NCBI RefSeq assembly: GCF_024764775.1
Contig: NZ_JALIGC010000037.1
Span: forward strand, 248,001-312,000
Direction of reading: 5' to 3'
DNA length: 64,000 nt
Source: Scandinavium manionii
Lineage (GTDB): Bacteria > Pseudomonadota > Gammaproteobacteria > Enterobacterales > Enterobacteriaceae
Shown: piece after piece, positions 41,923 through 51,166 of the stretch
Layout of the letters: each line of letters opens with the position of its first letter
Numbering within the stretch: position 1 is the first letter of the stretch
Translations under genes and position numbers: made by a program
The notes under the pieces: generated by a model
The model's input: the letters and a program-made list of their open reading frames with translations, nothing else
Told to the model about the DNA's origin: nothing
Database searches by the model: none

Positions 41923-42480
41923 TTAGTTGATAACGATGGTATTGATGATGTTCTCTGCGGTGCTCTGCGCTTTCTGCTGATCGTCAGCAGGCAGCGTGAT
42001 TTGCAGGGTCAGCAGTTTGCCGTCCACTTTGCCCAGTACCACGGAAGAGTACGCGGTCTGGCCTTTGGCAGAGATAATGCTGTCGAGCTGCTGAAGGGTC
42101 TGGCCTTTCAGCTCGATGGATTTGTTGGTCACAACCTGCAGTTGCGGGTCGCGGCTGCGCTGCTGCGCTTCCAGACGGGCAGCCAGTACGCTAAGGTCTT
42201 CGTTGGCGTTGTCGCCGACAATCACGATAACCGCTTTCTGGCCCGTTGCATCGGAGTACACGTGCATGTTGTTGGCCTGAGTGCCCAGCTTGCCGCTCTG
42301 ATCGGTCATATCGGCCGGCAGGGAGAAGCTGAGTTTGCCTTCCAGCAGTTTTACAGGCTGTGCAGCGGCGTTGCTTTCGGCGGCTGCTCCCTGAACTGGG
42401 GCTTTACTGTCGCTGTTGTCACAGGCGGAAAGGCCCATTACCAGCAGGCCAATACCGACGTATTTAACCAAATTGCGCAT
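41923..42480 (-). CDS. dcrB: Periplasmic/inner-membrane lipoprotein DcrB
   Basis: 185 residues, exactly as E. coli DcrB, needed for entry of phages C1 and C6 and reported to influence lipoprotein maturation. The ATG at 42480 has AAGGAAG six bases upstream; the in-frame ATG at 42486 touches the ribosome site and is less likely. The lipobox MGLSAC puts the Cys near residue 20. Conserved LSFSLPADMTDQSGKLGTQANNMHVYSDATGQKA-type central region (seen in part). Confidence 0.94.
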   Translation of the reverse strand: MRNLVKYVGIGLLVMGLSACDNSDSKAPVQGAAAESNAAAQPVKLLEGKLSFSLPADMTDQSGKLGTQANNMHVYSDATGQKAVIVIVGDNANEDLSVLAARLEAQQRSRDPQLQVVTNKSIELKGQTLQQLDSIISAKGQTAYSSVVLGKVDGKLLTLQITLPADDQQKAQSTAENIINTIVIN

Positions 42481-42553
42481 TGACATCTTCCTTTTGATAA
42501 ACGGCCATTAATGGCACATCAGCTTATCTTATCACAACCCATTGCATGAACCT

Positions 42554-43219
42554 TTAACCCGCTTGAAAAGCTGGGTTTTCAGATTTATCTGCCAGTTTTT
42601 TCAACAACATATTCAACACTACGCCGTACATCGGCAGGAAGAATACCAGGCTGATAAGCACCTTGAAGGTGTAATCAACCAGCGCGATTTCGACCCAATG
42701 GGAAGCCATGAACGGGTCAGGACTGCGCCAGAAGGCGATGAAGAAGAACGCGAGGGTATCGCTGACGTTACCGAACAGCGTGGAGGCGGTCGGCGCCATC
42801 CACCAACGGTGATTCTGTCGCAGGCGGTTGAAGACGTGAACGTCGAGGATCTGACCCAGCGCGTAAGCCATAAAGCTCGCGGCGGCGATGCGGGCAACAA
42901 ACAGGTTAAAGCTGGTGAGCGCGGAAAAACCCTGCCATTCGCCCATATAAAAGAGCGACGAAATAACGTAAGAGATCAGCAGCGCAGGCACCATTACCGC
43001 AAAAATAATCTTGCGGGCCAGCGGCGCGCCAAAGATACGCACGGTCAGATCGGTTGCGAGGAAAATAAACGGAAAGCTAAACGCGCCCCAGGTGGTATGA
43101 AAACCAAAAATGGAGACCGGCAGCTGCACCAGATAGTTACTGGAGGTGATCACCAGCAGATGAAAAAGCGAAAGCCAGAACAACGCTTTTACGCGCTGTG
43201 CTTGAGAGAACTGCATCAT
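42554..43219 (-). CDS. yhhQ: Queuosine precursor transporter YhhQ
   Basis: Inner-membrane VUT/ECF-type protein that imports preQ0/preQ1 (7-cyano- and 7-aminomethyl-7-deazaguanine) for tRNA queuosine modification. 221 residues, like E. coli. Six helices and the family motifs FLATDLTVRIFGAPLAR and GNVSDTLAFFFIAFW. Divergent from tusA, another tRNA-modification gene, across 185 bp. Confidence 0.95.
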   Translation of the reverse strand: MMQFSQAQRVKALFWLSLFHLLVITSSNYLVQLPVSIFGFHTTWGAFSFPFIFLATDLTVRIFGAPLARKIIFAVMVPALLISYVISSLFYMGEWQGFSALTSFNLFVARIAAASFMAYALGQILDVHVFNRLRQNHRWWMAPTASTLFGNVSDTLAFFFIAFWRSPDPFMASHWVEIALVDYTFKVLISLVFFLPMYGVVLNMLLKKLADKSENPAFQAG

Positions 43220-43404
43220 GTTGTAGCCTTTTTAGTGGTTGGGGTGAGGGAACCCAATGTGTGTCTTGAAACGCTAAAAACCGCCGCATGATACTGCGTT
43301 ATGTGCGCTTTGCAACGGCTAATTTTCGCGCAATCGTTAACCTGCCTTGCGTCACAAATAACTGGCGGTAAACTAGGGCGGTTTTTTGACTGACTGAGTG
43401 AACC

Positions 43405-43650
43405 ATGAGCGATATCTTTTCTGCTGCTGACCACACCCTTGATGCTCAGGGCCTGCGCTGCCCTGAGCCGGTAATGATGGTACGCAAAACTGTGCGCACC
43501 ATGCCCGTCGGCGAAACGCTGCTGATTGTGGCGGATGACCCGGCGACGACCCGTGATATCCCTGGCTTCTGCCGCTTTATGGATCATGAGCTGATTGCTC
43601 AGAGCACCGATTCTCTTCCTTATCGCTATCTCATCCGTAAAAACCATTAA
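43405..43650 (+). CDS. tusA: Sulfur carrier protein TusA
   Basis: Accepts persulfide sulfur from IscS and passes it to TusBCD for 2-thiouridine in tRNA wobble position, and to molybdopterin synthesis. 81 residues. The active Cys19 is in the family motif GLRCPEPVMMVRK. A hairpin (GGGCAGA/TCTGCCC, 43659-43680) follows the stop but has no T-run. Confidence 0.97.
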   Translation: MSDIFSAADHTLDAQGLRCPEPVMMVRKTVRTMPVGETLLIVADDPATTRDIPGFCRFMDHELIAQSTDSLPYRYLIRKNH

Positions 43651-43658
43651 TTCTCTAA

Positions 43659-43680
43659 GGGCAGAAACTGTGATCTGCCC
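43659..43680 (+). repeat. Hairpin downstream of tusA
   Basis: GGGCAGA (43659-43665), loop AACTGTGA, TCTGCCC (43674-43680). No uridine tail follows, so it may stabilise the message rather than terminate it. Confidence 0.5.
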
Positions 43681-43823
43681 TGGAATATCGTTACCAAATC
43701 GTTAAACCATCGTTTCACAATTGTAGCTTTTGTGAGGCGTCTCACCGTCGTTTTCCCCGTACCAGGCTAATTTTTAAACGCAAAACTAAAACAACGTTTT
43801 ATTAAATACCCTGGAGCCGACCG

Positions 43824-44807
43824 ATGAAAATGACTGTCAGGCCATTTGTGGCCGCCTTATGCTTTTCCACCGCAGCACTCTGTTTTACGCCCTCGGTTTT
43901 AGCGCAAACCATCCGCGCCGCTGATGTCCATCCTGAAGGCTACCCGAACGTGGTGGCGGTCCAGCACATGGGCGAAAAACTCAAACAGCAAACTAACGGC
44001 GACCTGGAAATTAAAGTCTTCCCGGGCGGCGTGCTGGGCGATGAAAAGCAAATGATTGAGCAGGCGCAAATGGGGGCCATCGACATCATTCGCGTATCAA
44101 TGGCGCCCGTGGCGGCGATTCTGCCGGACATCGAAGTGTTCACTCTGCCGTACGTTTTCCGCGATGAAGATCATATGCACAAGGTCATCGACGGTGAGAT
44201 CGGCAAACAAATTGGCGACAAGCTCACCAACAACCCGAAATCCAAACTGGTATTCCTCGGCTGGATGGATTCCGGCACCCGCAACCTGATTACCAAACAG
44301 CCGGTCACCAAACCGGAAGATTTGAAAGGGATGAAAATCCGCGTTCAGGGCAGCCCGGTGGCGATTGATACCCTGAAAGACATGGGCGCTAACGCCGTCG
44401 CCATGGGCGTGAGTGAAGTTTACAGCGGCATGCAGACCGGCGTTATCGACGGTGCCGAAAACAACCCGCCAACCTTTATCGCCCACAACTACATGCCGGT
44501 AGCGAAACATTACACCCTCAGCGGCCACTTCATCACCCCGGAAATGCTGCTCTATTCCAAAGTGAAATGGGACAAACTCAACGCCGATCAGCAGCAAAAA
44601 ATCCTGACGCTGGCCCGCGAAGCCCAGATGGAACAGCGCGAGCTGTGGAACGCCTACAACAAACAGGCGCTGGAAAAAATGAAAGCGGGTGGCGTGCAGT
44701 TCCACGACATCGACAAAGCGTACTTCGTCCAGGCGACGGAGCCGGTGCGTAAAGCCTATGGCGAAAAGCATCAGGCTCTGATGAAAGCCATCGCTGACGT
44801 CCAGTGA
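43824..44807 (+). CDS. TRAP transporter substrate-binding protein (DctP family)
   Basis: Periplasmic solute receptor of a tripartite ATP-independent (sodium-coupled) transporter. 327 residues: signal peptide to about 27 (PSVLA-QT), then the DctP fold. The signature MKIRVQGSPVAIDTLKDMGANAVAMGVSEVYSGMQTGVIDGAENNP-type region carries the Arg that binds carboxylates. Substrate is likely a small organic acid but not identifiable. GGAG lies 8 nt before the ATG. First of a three-gene set placed between tusA and zntA, which are adjacent in E. coli. Confidence 0.9.
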   Translation: MKMTVRPFVAALCFSTAALCFTPSVLAQTIRAADVHPEGYPNVVAVQHMGEKLKQQTNGDLEIKVFPGGVLGDEKQMIEQAQMGAIDIIRVSMAPVAAILPDIEVFTLPYVFRDEDHMHKVIDGEIGKQIGDKLTNNPKSKLVFLGWMDSGTRNLITKQPVTKPEDLKGMKIRVQGSPVAIDTLKDMGANAVAMGVSEVYSGMQTGVIDGAENNPPTFIAHNYMPVAKHYTLSGHFITPEMLLYSKVKWDKLNADQQQKILTLAREAQMEQRELWNAYNKQALEKMKAGGVQFHDIDKAYFVQATEPVRKAYGEKHQALMKAIADVQ

Positions 44808-44830
44808 TTTTCACGTCGGACGGAGGACCT

Positions 44831-45340
44831 ATGTCTGAATCCTTTTCAAAAGTGATGGATAAGCTGTACATGCTGGCGATGTGGGTCGCCGGCGTGTCGC
44901 TGTTGGTGATGACCATCGTGATCCCCATCGGCATTTTTTCCCGTTACGTGCTCAATCAGGGGGAATCGTGGCCGGAGCCGGTAGCGATTCTGTGCATGGT
45001 GACATTCACTTTTATCGGCGCGGCGGTAGGCTACCGCGCCGGTTCGCACATCGCCGTCAACATGCTGACCGACCGTCTACCCGCCACGCTGCAACGCGCT
45101 GCGGCGCGGCTGGTTGATCTCATGATGCTGCTGATTACCGGGATGATGTTCTGGTACAGCTACGGGCTGTGCCTCGATTTGTGGGATCAGCCGGTGGCGG
45201 AGTTTCCACTGCTGACCTCGGGTGAAACCTATCTGCCGCTGCCGATTGGCTCGGCGGTGTTGATTCTGTTTGTCATTGAGCGTCTGCTGTTCGGTTCTCA
45301 GGAGAACCGCCCGATAGTGCTCATCGGTAACCACGGGTAA
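44831..45340 (+). CDS. TRAP transporter small membrane subunit (DctQ family)
   Basis: 169 residues from ATG 44831 (MSESFSKVMDKLYMLAMW) behind GGAGG. The 4-helix layout with conserved RY/PEP in FSRYVLNQGESWPEPVAILCM is that of DctQ/YiaM subunits. It lies 23 nt after the receptor gene and 10 nt before the large subunit. Confidence 0.88.
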   Translation: MSESFSKVMDKLYMLAMWVAGVSLLVMTIVIPIGIFSRYVLNQGESWPEPVAILCMVTFTFIGAAVGYRAGSHIAVNMLTDRLPATLQRAAARLVDLMMLLITGMMFWYSYGLCLDLWDQPVAEFPLLTSGETYLPLPIGSAVLILFVIERLLFGSQENRPIVLIGNHG

Positions 45341-45350
45341 GGGGTGTCAG

Positions 45351-46634
45351 ATGGATGCGTTTGTTCTGCTTTTCACCCTCGCCATTTTGTTGGCTATTGG
45401 GATGCCGGTGGCCTTTGCCGTGGGGCTCAGCGCCGTGGCTGGGGCAATCTGGATTGAGTTACCGCTGGAAGCGCTGATGATTCAGATTACCAGCGGGGTG
45501 AATAAATTTACCCTGCTGGCGATTCCGTTCTTCATTCTCGCTGGGGCGATCATGGCGGAAGGCGGGATTGCTCGCCGACTGGTCAATTTCGCCTATCTGT
45601 TCGTGGGCTTTATTCGCGGTGGACTGTCACTGGTGAACATTGTGGCGTCCACCTTTTTCGGTGCTATTTCCGGTTCATCGGTGGCGGATACTGCCTCTAT
45701 CGGCAGCGTGATGATCCCGGAAATGGAGAAAAAAGGGTATCCGCGCGAATATGCGGCGGCGGTCACCGCCAGCGGTTCGGTGCAGGCGATCCTGATCCCG
45801 CCGAGCCACAACTCGGTGATTTACTCCCTGGCGGCAGGCGGCACGGTGTCTATTGCCTCGCTGTTTATCGCCGGGGTGTTGCCGGGCTTGCTGCTGGGTG
45901 TCAGCCTGATGGTGATGTGCCTCGCCTTCGCGAAAAAGCGCGGCTATCCAAAAGGCGAAGTCATTCCCTTTCGCCAGGCGGTTAAGATTTTCTTTGATGC
46001 GCTGTGGGGGCTGATGACGGTGGTCATCATTCTCGGTGGGATCCTTTCCGGCATTTTCACCGCGACAGAATCCGCGGCGGTGGCCTGCCTGTGGGCGTTC
46101 TTTGTCACCATGTTTATCTACCGTGACTACAAATGGAGCGAGCTGCCGAAGCTGATGTACCGCACGGTCAAAACGGTCAGTATCGTGATGATCCTGATTG
46201 GCTTTGCCGCGGCGTTTGGCGCGGTGATGACCTACATGCAACTGCCAACGCGTATCACCGAGTTCTTCACCACGCTTTCCAGCAACAAGTACGTGATTCT
46301 GATGTATCTCAACGTCATGCTGCTGTTGATTGGTACGCTGATGGATATGGCGCCGATCATTTTGATCCTGACGCCGGTGCTGTTACCGGTGACCAATGCG
46401 CTGGGAATCGATCCGGTACATTTCGGGATGATCATGATGGTAAATCTGGGGATTGGCCTGATTACGCCGCCGGTGGGGTCGGTGCTGTTTGTGGCCAGTG
46501 CGGTGAGTAAGCAGAAGATAGAAACCGTGGTCCGCGCGATGCTGCCGTTCTACGCAATGCTGTTGGTGGTGCTGGCGATGGTGACGTACATTCCGGCGAT
46601 TTCACTGTGGCTGCCGCACGCCCTGGGGATGTAG
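45351..46634 (+). CDS. TRAP transporter large membrane subunit (DctM family)
   Basis: 427 residues, about 12 helices. It forms the sodium-substrate translocation channel. Family segments: KFTLLAIPFFILAGAIMAEGGIARR, FFGAISGSSVADTASIGSVMIPEM and PVLLPVTNALGIDPVHFGMIMMVNLGIGLITPPVG (parts of). Complete; with the other two genes it makes a functional TRAP system. Its 3' end faces zntA across a REP unit. Confidence 0.93.
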   Translation: MDAFVLLFTLAILLAIGMPVAFAVGLSAVAGAIWIELPLEALMIQITSGVNKFTLLAIPFFILAGAIMAEGGIARRLVNFAYLFVGFIRGGLSLVNIVASTFFGAISGSSVADTASIGSVMIPEMEKKGYPREYAAAVTASGSVQAILIPPSHNSVIYSLAAGGTVSIASLFIAGVLPGLLLGVSLMVMCLAFAKKRGYPKGEVIPFRQAVKIFFDALWGLMTVVIILGGILSGIFTATESAAVACLWAFFVTMFIYRDYKWSELPKLMYRTVKTVSIVMILIGFAAAFGAVMTYMQLPTRITEFFTTLSSNKYVILMYLNVMLLLIGTLMDMAPIILILTPVLLPVTNALGIDPVHFGMIMMVNLGIGLITPPVGSVLFVASAVSKQKIETVVRAMLPFYAMLLVVLAMVTYIPAISLWLPHALGM

Positions 46635-46695
46635 TCGTTTCTCCAGAGGTTGTAGGTCCGTGCAAGCCACGCGCCGCTGGGGATTGTTTTTTAAA

Positions 46696-46724
46696 TGCCC
46701 GGTGGCGCTGTCGCTGACCGGGCC
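46696..46724. repeat. REP element
   Basis: TGCCCGGTGGCGCTGTCGCT-type palindrome ending ACCGGGCC, between convergent dctM and zntA. Confidence 0.75.
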
Positions 46725-46738
46725 GACACGTTCCGATC

Positions 46739-48949
46739 CTATTTCCGATTCAACAACCGTAACGCATTCGCCGTCACCAGCACCGTGGCACCGGTATCGG
46801 CCAGAACCGCGAGCCACAGGCCGGTGATACCGAGTAGCGTAGTGACCAGGAAGACGGCTTTCAGTCCCAGCGCAATCGTAATATTTTGGCGGATGTTGGC
46901 GCGGGTCGCGCGGGCAATGCTGATCATCTGCGCCAGACCCGTCAGGCGGTTGCCGGTCAGCGCCGCGTCGGCGGTTTCCAGCGCCACGTCCGTCCCGCTA
47001 CCCATCGCAATGCCAATTGTAGACGCTTTCATCGCCGGCGCATCGTTGATGCCGTCGCCCACCATCGCCAGCGGAGCCTGCTGATTCAATGTGGTCACGG
47101 CGGTCACTTTATCCGCAGGCAGCAGCCCGGCGCGGAAATCCAGCCTCAGCTCATGGGCAATCGCAGCGGCTGCCCGAGGGTTATCGCCGGTCAGGATAAC
47201 GCCCTGAACGCCCAGCGCATTCAGTGCGCTGACTGCTTCGCGAGCGTCGTCCCGCAGCGTGTCGCGCAATGCCAGAATGCCTTGCAGACGCTGATTTTTA
47301 ACCACCACCACCACTGTTTGTCCGGCCTCTTCCAGCGCCCTGATTTGTGCCGCCTGACCTTCGGCCGGGAATTTATCCCCGGCGCAAATCAGCACCTTCT
47401 CGCCATTCACGTCGGCTTCGATACCGGACCCGGCCAGCGCTCGTTGGTTCTGAGCCTCTGGCAGCGTGAGGTGGCGTGCGTTCGCTTCGTTGATAATCGC
47501 CGTCGCCAGCGGGTGGCTGGAGCCTTGTTCTACGGCCGCAGCCAGCGCCAGAAGCTCGCCTTCATTGGTGCCGTTCAGCGCCACAATGCTTGTCACGCGC
47601 GGTTTGCCGACGGTCAGCGTCCCGGTTTTGTCGAAGGCGATGTGATGAATGCGACCGAGCTGTTCCAGCGCCGCGCCGCCCTTAATCAATGCGCCCCGGC
47701 GCGCCGCGGCAGCCAGGCCCGAGGTAATCGCCGCCGGGGTGGAAATCACCAGCGCGCACGGACAGCCAATCAGCAACAGCGTCAGGCCTTTGTAAATCCA
47801 CGGCTGCCACTCAGCGCCCGCCAGCAGTGGCGGTAATACCGCAACCAGCAGCGCGACCAGCATAATCGCCGGGGTGTAAATGCGGCTGAAGCGATCGATA
47901 AAGCGCTCAATCGGTGCCCGGCGCTCTTCGGCCTCTTCAATCAGGCGCAGAATGCGGTCGATGGCGCTGTCGCCGGGTTCGGACGTCACGCTCAGCTGCA
48001 CCAGGCGGTCTACACTGGTAGCGCCTGCCGGTACGCTTTCCCCTTCCGCACGTTCGACCGGGACTGATTCGCCGGTGAGTGCGCTTTCATCGAAGCTGGC
48101 AAAGGCGGATATCAGCTTACCGTCCGCAGGCAGACGCCCCCCGGCGGCGACTTCAATCACATCGCCCGGATGTAAATCCCGTTGGGCTACGGTTTCTCGT
48201 TGGCCGTCACGCAGACGAACAGCGGTGTCCGGTTTCAGGGCCATTAACGCGCTGACGCCTTTGCGGGCGCGACTGGCGGCCCAGCCTTCAAGGCGTTCGC
48301 CGATGATAAACAGCAGCAGCACCATCGCCGCTTCAGCCGTCGCGCCGATAAATAACGCGCCGATCGCCGCCACGCTCATCAGCGTTTCAATGGCAAACCA
48401 GCTACCGGTTTTAATCAGACGCAGGGCCTGGCGTGCAATCGGGAACAGTCCAACCAGAGTGGTGGCGATAAAGGCGAGATTCCCGAGCGGATGGTTTATC
48501 TGCGTCAGCCCCCAGCTGATAGCCATCAGGGCGATCAGCGCTATCAGTGGTAAATTTTCTTTCAGACGAGAAGGGGCGGGCGCTTCCGGCGCATATTCGC
48601 TACGCAGGACATAGCCCGCGTTGGCGACGGCGGTTTCGACCTGGGCGCGAATATCGCTTTCGGCATCAACCAGCAGTTTTTCGGTGGTGAACAACACCTG
48701 AACCTGGTTGACGCCGCTCACCTGGCGAACGGCATTTTCAACTTTGCGCGCACAGGCGGCGCAGTCCATGCCGTTGACCAGCCAACTGAAACGCGTACCG
48801 GAAGCGGGAGAGATGACCGGGGCAGACTCAGACTTTGAGCCGCCGCAGCACGCGCCGTGATCGTTGTGCAGTGCCGTGACCGGAGCAGGCGTGAAGGTCG
48901 TTTTCGCGAACTGAGGCGCGGGTTTGGCTTTGGCGTCTGGAGTCGACAT
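46739..48949 (-). CDS. zntA: Zn(II)/Cd(II)/Pb(II)-translocating P-type ATPase
   Basis: Inner-membrane P1B-2 ATPase exporting zinc, cadmium and lead from the cytosol. 736 residues (E. coli 732). N-terminal HGACCGG (Cys34-35), a metal-binding domain with GMDCAAC (Cys63, Cys66), membrane CPC near residues 394-396 in LLIGCPCALVIS, phosphorylation DKTGTLT near 437, and GDGINDAPA. Preceded by a ZntR-type promoter with 20-bp spacer. E. coli places it directly beside tusA; here TRAP genes intervene. Confidence 0.98.
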   Translation of the reverse strand: MSTPDAKAKPAPQFAKTTFTPAPVTALHNDHGACCGGSKSESAPVISPASGTRFSWLVNGMDCAACARKVENAVRQVSGVNQVQVLFTTEKLLVDAESDIRAQVETAVANAGYVLRSEYAPEAPAPSRLKENLPLIALIALMAISWGLTQINHPLGNLAFIATTLVGLFPIARQALRLIKTGSWFAIETLMSVAAIGALFIGATAEAAMVLLLFIIGERLEGWAASRARKGVSALMALKPDTAVRLRDGQRETVAQRDLHPGDVIEVAAGGRLPADGKLISAFASFDESALTGESVPVERAEGESVPAGATSVDRLVQLSVTSEPGDSAIDRILRLIEEAEERRAPIERFIDRFSRIYTPAIMLVALLVAVLPPLLAGAEWQPWIYKGLTLLLIGCPCALVISTPAAITSGLAAAARRGALIKGGAALEQLGRIHHIAFDKTGTLTVGKPRVTSIVALNGTNEGELLALAAAVEQGSSHPLATAIINEANARHLTLPEAQNQRALAGSGIEADVNGEKVLICAGDKFPAEGQAAQIRALEEAGQTVVVVVKNQRLQGILALRDTLRDDAREAVSALNALGVQGVILTGDNPRAAAAIAHELRLDFRAGLLPADKVTAVTTLNQQAPLAMVGDGINDAPAMKASTIGIAMGSGTDVALETADAALTGNRLTGLAQMISIARATRANIRQNITIALGLKAVFLVTTLLGITGLWLAVLADTGATVLVTANALRLLNRK

Positions 48950-48988
48950 GGCACTCTCCTGTTACTGATAATTTTCTCAATAACACAG

Positions 48989-49020
48989 AGCATACACTTT
49001 GGAGTCGACTCCAGAGTCAA
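48989..49020 (-). promoter_or_regulatory. zntA promoter with ZntR (MerR-family) operator
   Basis: On the minus strand: -35 TTGACT (49020-49015), -10 TATGCT (48994-48989), spacer 20 bp holding the dyad CTGGAGTCGACTCCAAAG. An overlong spacer with a centred dyad is the mark of MerR-type promoters. It is practically the E. coli zntA promoter. Confidence 0.93.
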
Positions 49021-49028
49021 GCCTCTTT

Positions 49029-49655
49029 TTACAAATACAGCGCGCGGACGATCAAAAAGTGCCCGGCGAAGTAGCACGCCGAGGAAATGGCGGTATCGGC
49101 GCGGAAACGGCGACGGTAGTGACTGCCCAGCCACACGATATTGCCGATAAGCAGCAGCGTCGCGCCAAGGAAGCCGGAAAGCGCGGTATCTACCGGACGG
49201 AAGAACCACAGTTCGCCCGCCAGCCACACCATCACCAGCGTCATCGCAATAAACGTACACACCGGCAGGCGCAGCTCTTCAAGGCGTGACCAGATAACGG
49301 CTATCAGCAGCGCGCCAATCACCAGCAGCACCAGCGGCAGCGGCCAGAAGAACGACAGCGTCATCTGGCTGGCGAACCAAATCGTATACAGCAGATGAGA
49401 AAGGAAGAACGCGCCCACCGCGTACAGCATACGTTCGCGCGACAGCAACGTTAGCGCATCGCCAATCAGCGACGCACACAGGCCCGCCAGCACCAGGTAA
49501 CTGATTGCGTTAAACATCGGGGCCTGCCAGGCGAGAAGCAGCAACAGAATCAGCGTGACGGGTTTGAACACCCAGCGCTGCCAGACCGGGCCACGGTAGG
49601 AGGCGTCGACGTAAAGCCAACCGGATAAACAGACTGCAATGAAAGACCACAGCAT
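49029..49655 (-). CDS. yhhN: Membrane protein YhhN (TMEM86/lysoplasmalogenase-like family)
   Basis: 208 residues, the same as E. coli YhhN, with seven to eight hydrophobic helices. The YhhN family includes eukaryotic lysoplasmalogenases (TMEM86), with conserved LCASLIGDALTLL and AVGAFFLSHLLYTIWF segments. Bacterial enzymatic activity is unproven. The zntA promoter lies just past its stop codon. Confidence 0.92.
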   Translation of the reverse strand: MLWSFIAVCLSGWLYVDASYRGPVWQRWVFKPVTLILLLLLAWQAPMFNAISYLVLAGLCASLIGDALTLLSRERMLYAVGAFFLSHLLYTIWFASQMTLSFFWPLPLVLLVIGALLIAVIWSRLEELRLPVCTFIAMTLVMVWLAGELWFFRPVDTALSGFLGATLLLIGNIVWLGSHYRRRFRADTAISSACYFAGHFLIVRALYL

Positions 49656-49795
49656 AATAAGTCCTTGTATCTTTTATCGATGTAAAAGCACTCTCCGATT
49701 CAGTGTAGTGGCGCGGGGTGGCAGATGGCAATGCCGGTTCAGGCAAGGTATCCTCCTTTGCGTCAATTCTTAGAAGACAGTGAGAGAATCCTCCC

Positions 49796-50152
49796 ATGAG
49801 CAAAATGCCGCTCTTTTTTGTGATTGTGGTGGCGATAATTGTCGTTGCCGCGTCGTTCCGTTTCGTGTCACAGCGTCGTGAAAAGATGGAAAACGAGGCC
49901 GCGCCGCTGCAGCAAAAGCAGGTGGTAGTGACCAACAAACGTGAAAAGGTGTTGAACGATCGACGCTCTCGCCAGCAAATCGTCGCCCCGGCGGGCAGCG
50001 ATATGCGTTATGAAGCGAGCTTTAAGCCGGAAACCGGCGGGCTGGAAGTCACGTATCGTCTGGATGAGAAGGCGTATCACGCGTTGAACGTCGGTGACAA
50101 AGGGACGCTGAGCTACAAAGGCTCGCAGTTTGTGGCGTTCACGGTGCCATGA
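49796..50152 (+). CDS. yhhM: DUF2500 membrane protein YhhM
   Basis: 118 residues (E. coli 119). One N-terminal membrane helix (LFFVIVVAIIVVAASF), then a cytoplasmic or periplasmic DUF2500 domain with NDRRSRQQIV, MRYEASFKPETGGLEVTY and KGTLSYKGSQFVAF. No known function. It is divergent from yhhN and convergent with yhhL over a REP unit. Confidence 0.92.
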   Translation: MSKMPLFFVIVVAIIVVAASFRFVSQRREKMENEAAPLQQKQVVVTNKREKVLNDRRSRQQIVAPAGSDMRYEASFKPETGGLEVTYRLDEKAYHALNVGDKGTLSYKGSQFVAFTVP

Positions 50153-50157
50153 TGGGG

Positions 50158-50184
50158 GCCCGGCAAGCGCGAGCGTCGCCGGGC
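50158..50184. repeat. REP element
   Basis: GCCCGGCAAGCGCGAGCGTC-GCCGGGC palindrome between yhhM and yhhL stop codons. Confidence 0.75.
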
Positions 50185-50191
50185 AAAAACA

Positions 50192-50473
50192 TCACTTCTT
50201 CTTCGTTGTCGTCAATTTCATCTTCTTCTGCCAGGCAATCAGTTCAAATACCCCAAACAGAAATACGCGAACCGACTCGCCGCGGGTCATTTGCGGACCG
50301 TCCTTCGGCAGGGTGGCTTTCAGCAGGGTCATTTGCAGGCCGTGCATCAGGATCATGAAAATCAGCGCCACGTTGACGAAGATATTTACCGGGAATTTGA
50401 ACGGGTGCAAAACGTTGAGGACCAAAAAGGCCCAGACGCAAAGCATGAGCAGGCGGCCGATATTAAGCAGCAT
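50192..50473 (-). CDS. yhhL: DUF1145 inner-membrane protein YhhL
   Basis: 93 residues from ATG 50473 (MLLNIGRLLMLCVWAF) behind AAGGAAA; 89 in E. coli. Three short hydrophobic helices and a lysine-rich tail (KKMKLTTTKKK). Starts 11 nt inside the end of rsmD, so the two are translationally coupled. Role unknown. Confidence 0.92.
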   Translation of the reverse strand: MLLNIGRLLMLCVWAFLVLNVLHPFKFPVNIFVNVALIFMILMHGLQMTLLKATLPKDGPQMTRGESVRVFLFGVFELIAWQKKMKLTTTKKK

Positions 50474-51059
50474 TGTTATTTCCTTGTGCTTCACGTTGAT
50501 AAAGGCGATAAGCAACCTGACCGGCCACTTTTTCGCGGTATAAATCCCAGTGCGAGGGGACCAACGGCAGGCCGTTTTCCACTTCGCTTTCGACATAAAT
50601 CAGCGCGTCGTCAGCCAGCCAGCCCTTCGTTTCCAGCAGATTCAGCGTCTCGTCGAGCAGCCCTTTACGGAACGGCGGATCGATAAACACCACATCGTGC
50701 GGTGTGCCAGGCTGTGCAAGGAACGTCAGGCTGTTGGTATTAACCACTTTCGCGTGGCTGGCCTTAAGCGTCGCGAGGTTTTTTTGTAACTGTTGTGCCA
50801 CATGGCGATCCATTTCCAGCAGGGTCGCACTGGCGGCATAACGCGACAGCGCTTCTAGCCCCAATGCGCCGCTTCCAGCGAAACAATCGAGGCAGCGAGC
50901 ATCGACCATATGCGGCGCAAGCCAGTTAAATAGCGTCTCACGGACGCGGTCGGTGGTCGGGCGCAGGCCTGGGCTGTCCGGAACAGGGAGCTTACGGCCC
51001 CGCCATTGCCCGCCTATAATGCGGATCTGGCCGCTGCCGGAGTGGTTTGGTTTTTTCAT
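50463..51059 (-). CDS. rsmD: 16S rRNA (guanine-966-N2) methyltransferase
   Basis: SAM-dependent N2 methylation of G966 in the 30S P-site region. 198 residues, as E. coli RsmD. N-terminal SGQIRIIGGQWRGRKLPVPD, SAM-binding CFAGSGALGLEALSR, and the catalytic DPPF in VVFIDPPFRKG. Divergent from ftsY with a 192-bp gap and overlapping yhhL. Confidence 0.97.
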   Translation of the reverse strand: MKKPNHSGSGQIRIIGGQWRGRKLPVPDSPGLRPTTDRVRETLFNWLAPHMVDARCLDCFAGSGALGLEALSRYAASATLLEMDRHVAQQLQKNLATLKASHAKVVNTNSLTFLAQPGTPHDVVFIDPPFRKGLLDETLNLLETKGWLADDALIYVESEVENGLPLVPSHWDLYREKVAGQVAYRLYQREAQGNNNAA

Positions 51060-51166
51060 ATCTATGCTCAGCTCAATGCCGGATTACTGTTCCAGGCGGT
51101 GATGCGCGTTAAGTTAAGTGATAGACTATTTCATCATTTTTTTAGCTTCCATGTACATACACCTAA

